In this document: in pieces, positions 6,077 to 6,507 of the stretch | Position numbering within the stretch: position 1 is the stretch's first letter | Layout: each line of letters opens with the position of its first letter | NCBI GenBank assembly: GCA_018064545.1 | Contig: JAGHUY010000146.1 | Coordinates: 1-6,507 of the forward strand | Direction: 5' to 3' | DNA: 6,507 bases | Origin: Candidatus Apopatosoma intestinale | GTDB lineage: Bacteria; Bacillota; Clostridia; Oscillospirales; CAG-272 | Position numbers and translations under genes: made by a program | The notes under the pieces: model-generated | Databases searched by the model: none | Told to the model about the DNA's origin: nothing | What the model saw: only the letters and a program-made list of their open reading frames with translations

Positions 6077-6507
6077 ATGGCTCTGACAATCCAAAACGTG
6101 ATTCTGAAAATGACCGCCGGACGGGTCGACCAGTTCCCACGGGACACGCTCCCGCAGATCGCTCTTTCCGGACGCTCCAACGTCGGAAAGAGTTCCTTAA
6201 TCAACACAGTCCTCGGACGGAAGAGTCTGGCTCGGACGAGTTCCGCTCCCGGAAAGACGATCACGGTCAATTTCTACGAGGTGGATAAAAAACTGTATCT
6301 CGTCGATCTGCCGGGCTACGGCTATGCCAAAAGAAGTGCGGAAGATCAGAAAAAATGGTCGTTTCTCACCGAGTCCTATATCGCCGGGGAGAGAAAGCCG
6401 GCGCTTGTCTTTCAACTGATCGATCTGAAAGTCGGGCCGACGAAGGACGACTATATGATGCTCGACTGGCTTGCGACAAGCGGTCTTCGCTATATCGTGA
6501 TCGCCAC
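6077..6507 (+). CDS. engB: Ribosome biogenesis GTPase EngB/YsxC (YihA), C-terminal part cut off
   Basis: The frame runs from ATG at 6077 to the right edge: 143 complete codons of a protein usually near 195-200 residues. EngB is an essential TRAFAC-class GTPase for late assembly of the 50S ribosomal subunit. Seen here are the P-loop G1 GRSNVGKSS (32-40), switch I/G2 TSSAPGKTITVNFY (54-67; T61), G3 DLPGYGYAK (77-85) and a LIDLKVGPTKDD segment (114-125) that corresponds to the DxRhxPTxxD motif of the family. The G4 TKxD motif would follow just after the window ends. GGAGG at 6067-6071, five bases before the ATG, is a strong ribosome binding site. The gene starts 11 bases after the lon stop, without promoter or terminator, so the two are co-transcribed. 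The lon-ysxC order is also found in Bacillus subtilis. Confidence 0.96.
   Translation, partial: MALTIQNVILKMTAGRVDQFPRDTLPQIALSGRSNVGKSSLINTVLGRKSLARTSSAPGKTITVNFYEVDKKLYLVDLPGYGYAKRSAEDQKKWSFLTESYIAGERKPALVFQLIDLKVGPTKDDYMMLDWLATSGLRYIVIA

Overview
The window reads as an ordinary chromosomal stretch of a Gram-positive bacterium, most likely a clostridial Firmicute of the gut type. The reasons are the lon-engB gene order, a SpoIIAA/RsbV-type STAS protein, strong purine-rich Shine-Dalgarno sites, sigma-A-type promoters and AT-rich intergenic gaps between fairly GC-rich genes. The species cannot be named from the sequence alone.

Layout from left to right: (1) the last ~75 codons of a DNA alkylation repair (AlkD-like HEAT-repeat) protein, + strand; (2) a one-gene unit for a 98-residue STAS anti-sigma factor antagonist with its own extended -10 promoter; (3) a hairpin serving as terminator for this gene and for the convergent TspO/MBR membrane protein gene on the - strand; (4) asnA, ammonia-dependent asparagine synthetase, - strand, with its own terminator and a perfect TTGACA-N17-TATAAT promoter; (5) a divergent control region between asnA and mutY with two perfect tandem copies of a 17-bp unit that duplicate the mutY -35 box; (6) mutY, adenine glycosylase, ending in a terminator that begins inside its stop codon; (7) an AT-rich promoter and a leader able to fold, followed by the operon lon - engB (ysxC). 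The engB gene is cut by the window end.

The genes are mostly independent housekeeping units: two DNA repair functions (alkylation repair, 8-oxoG:A repair), asparagine synthesis, ATP-dependent protein quality control, and a GTPase for 50S ribosome assembly. Only lon and engB clearly share a transcript. I see no mobile element, CRISPR array, tRNA or rRNA gene, toxin-antitoxin pair or defence system, and nothing that amounts to a new multi-gene system. The points most worth a second look are small: a Lon protease with no tryptophan at all, the 17-bp tandem repeat at the asnA/mutY promoters, the foldable lon leader, the purine tract carrying the mutY ribosome binding site, and a STAS protein with no kinase partner beside it.
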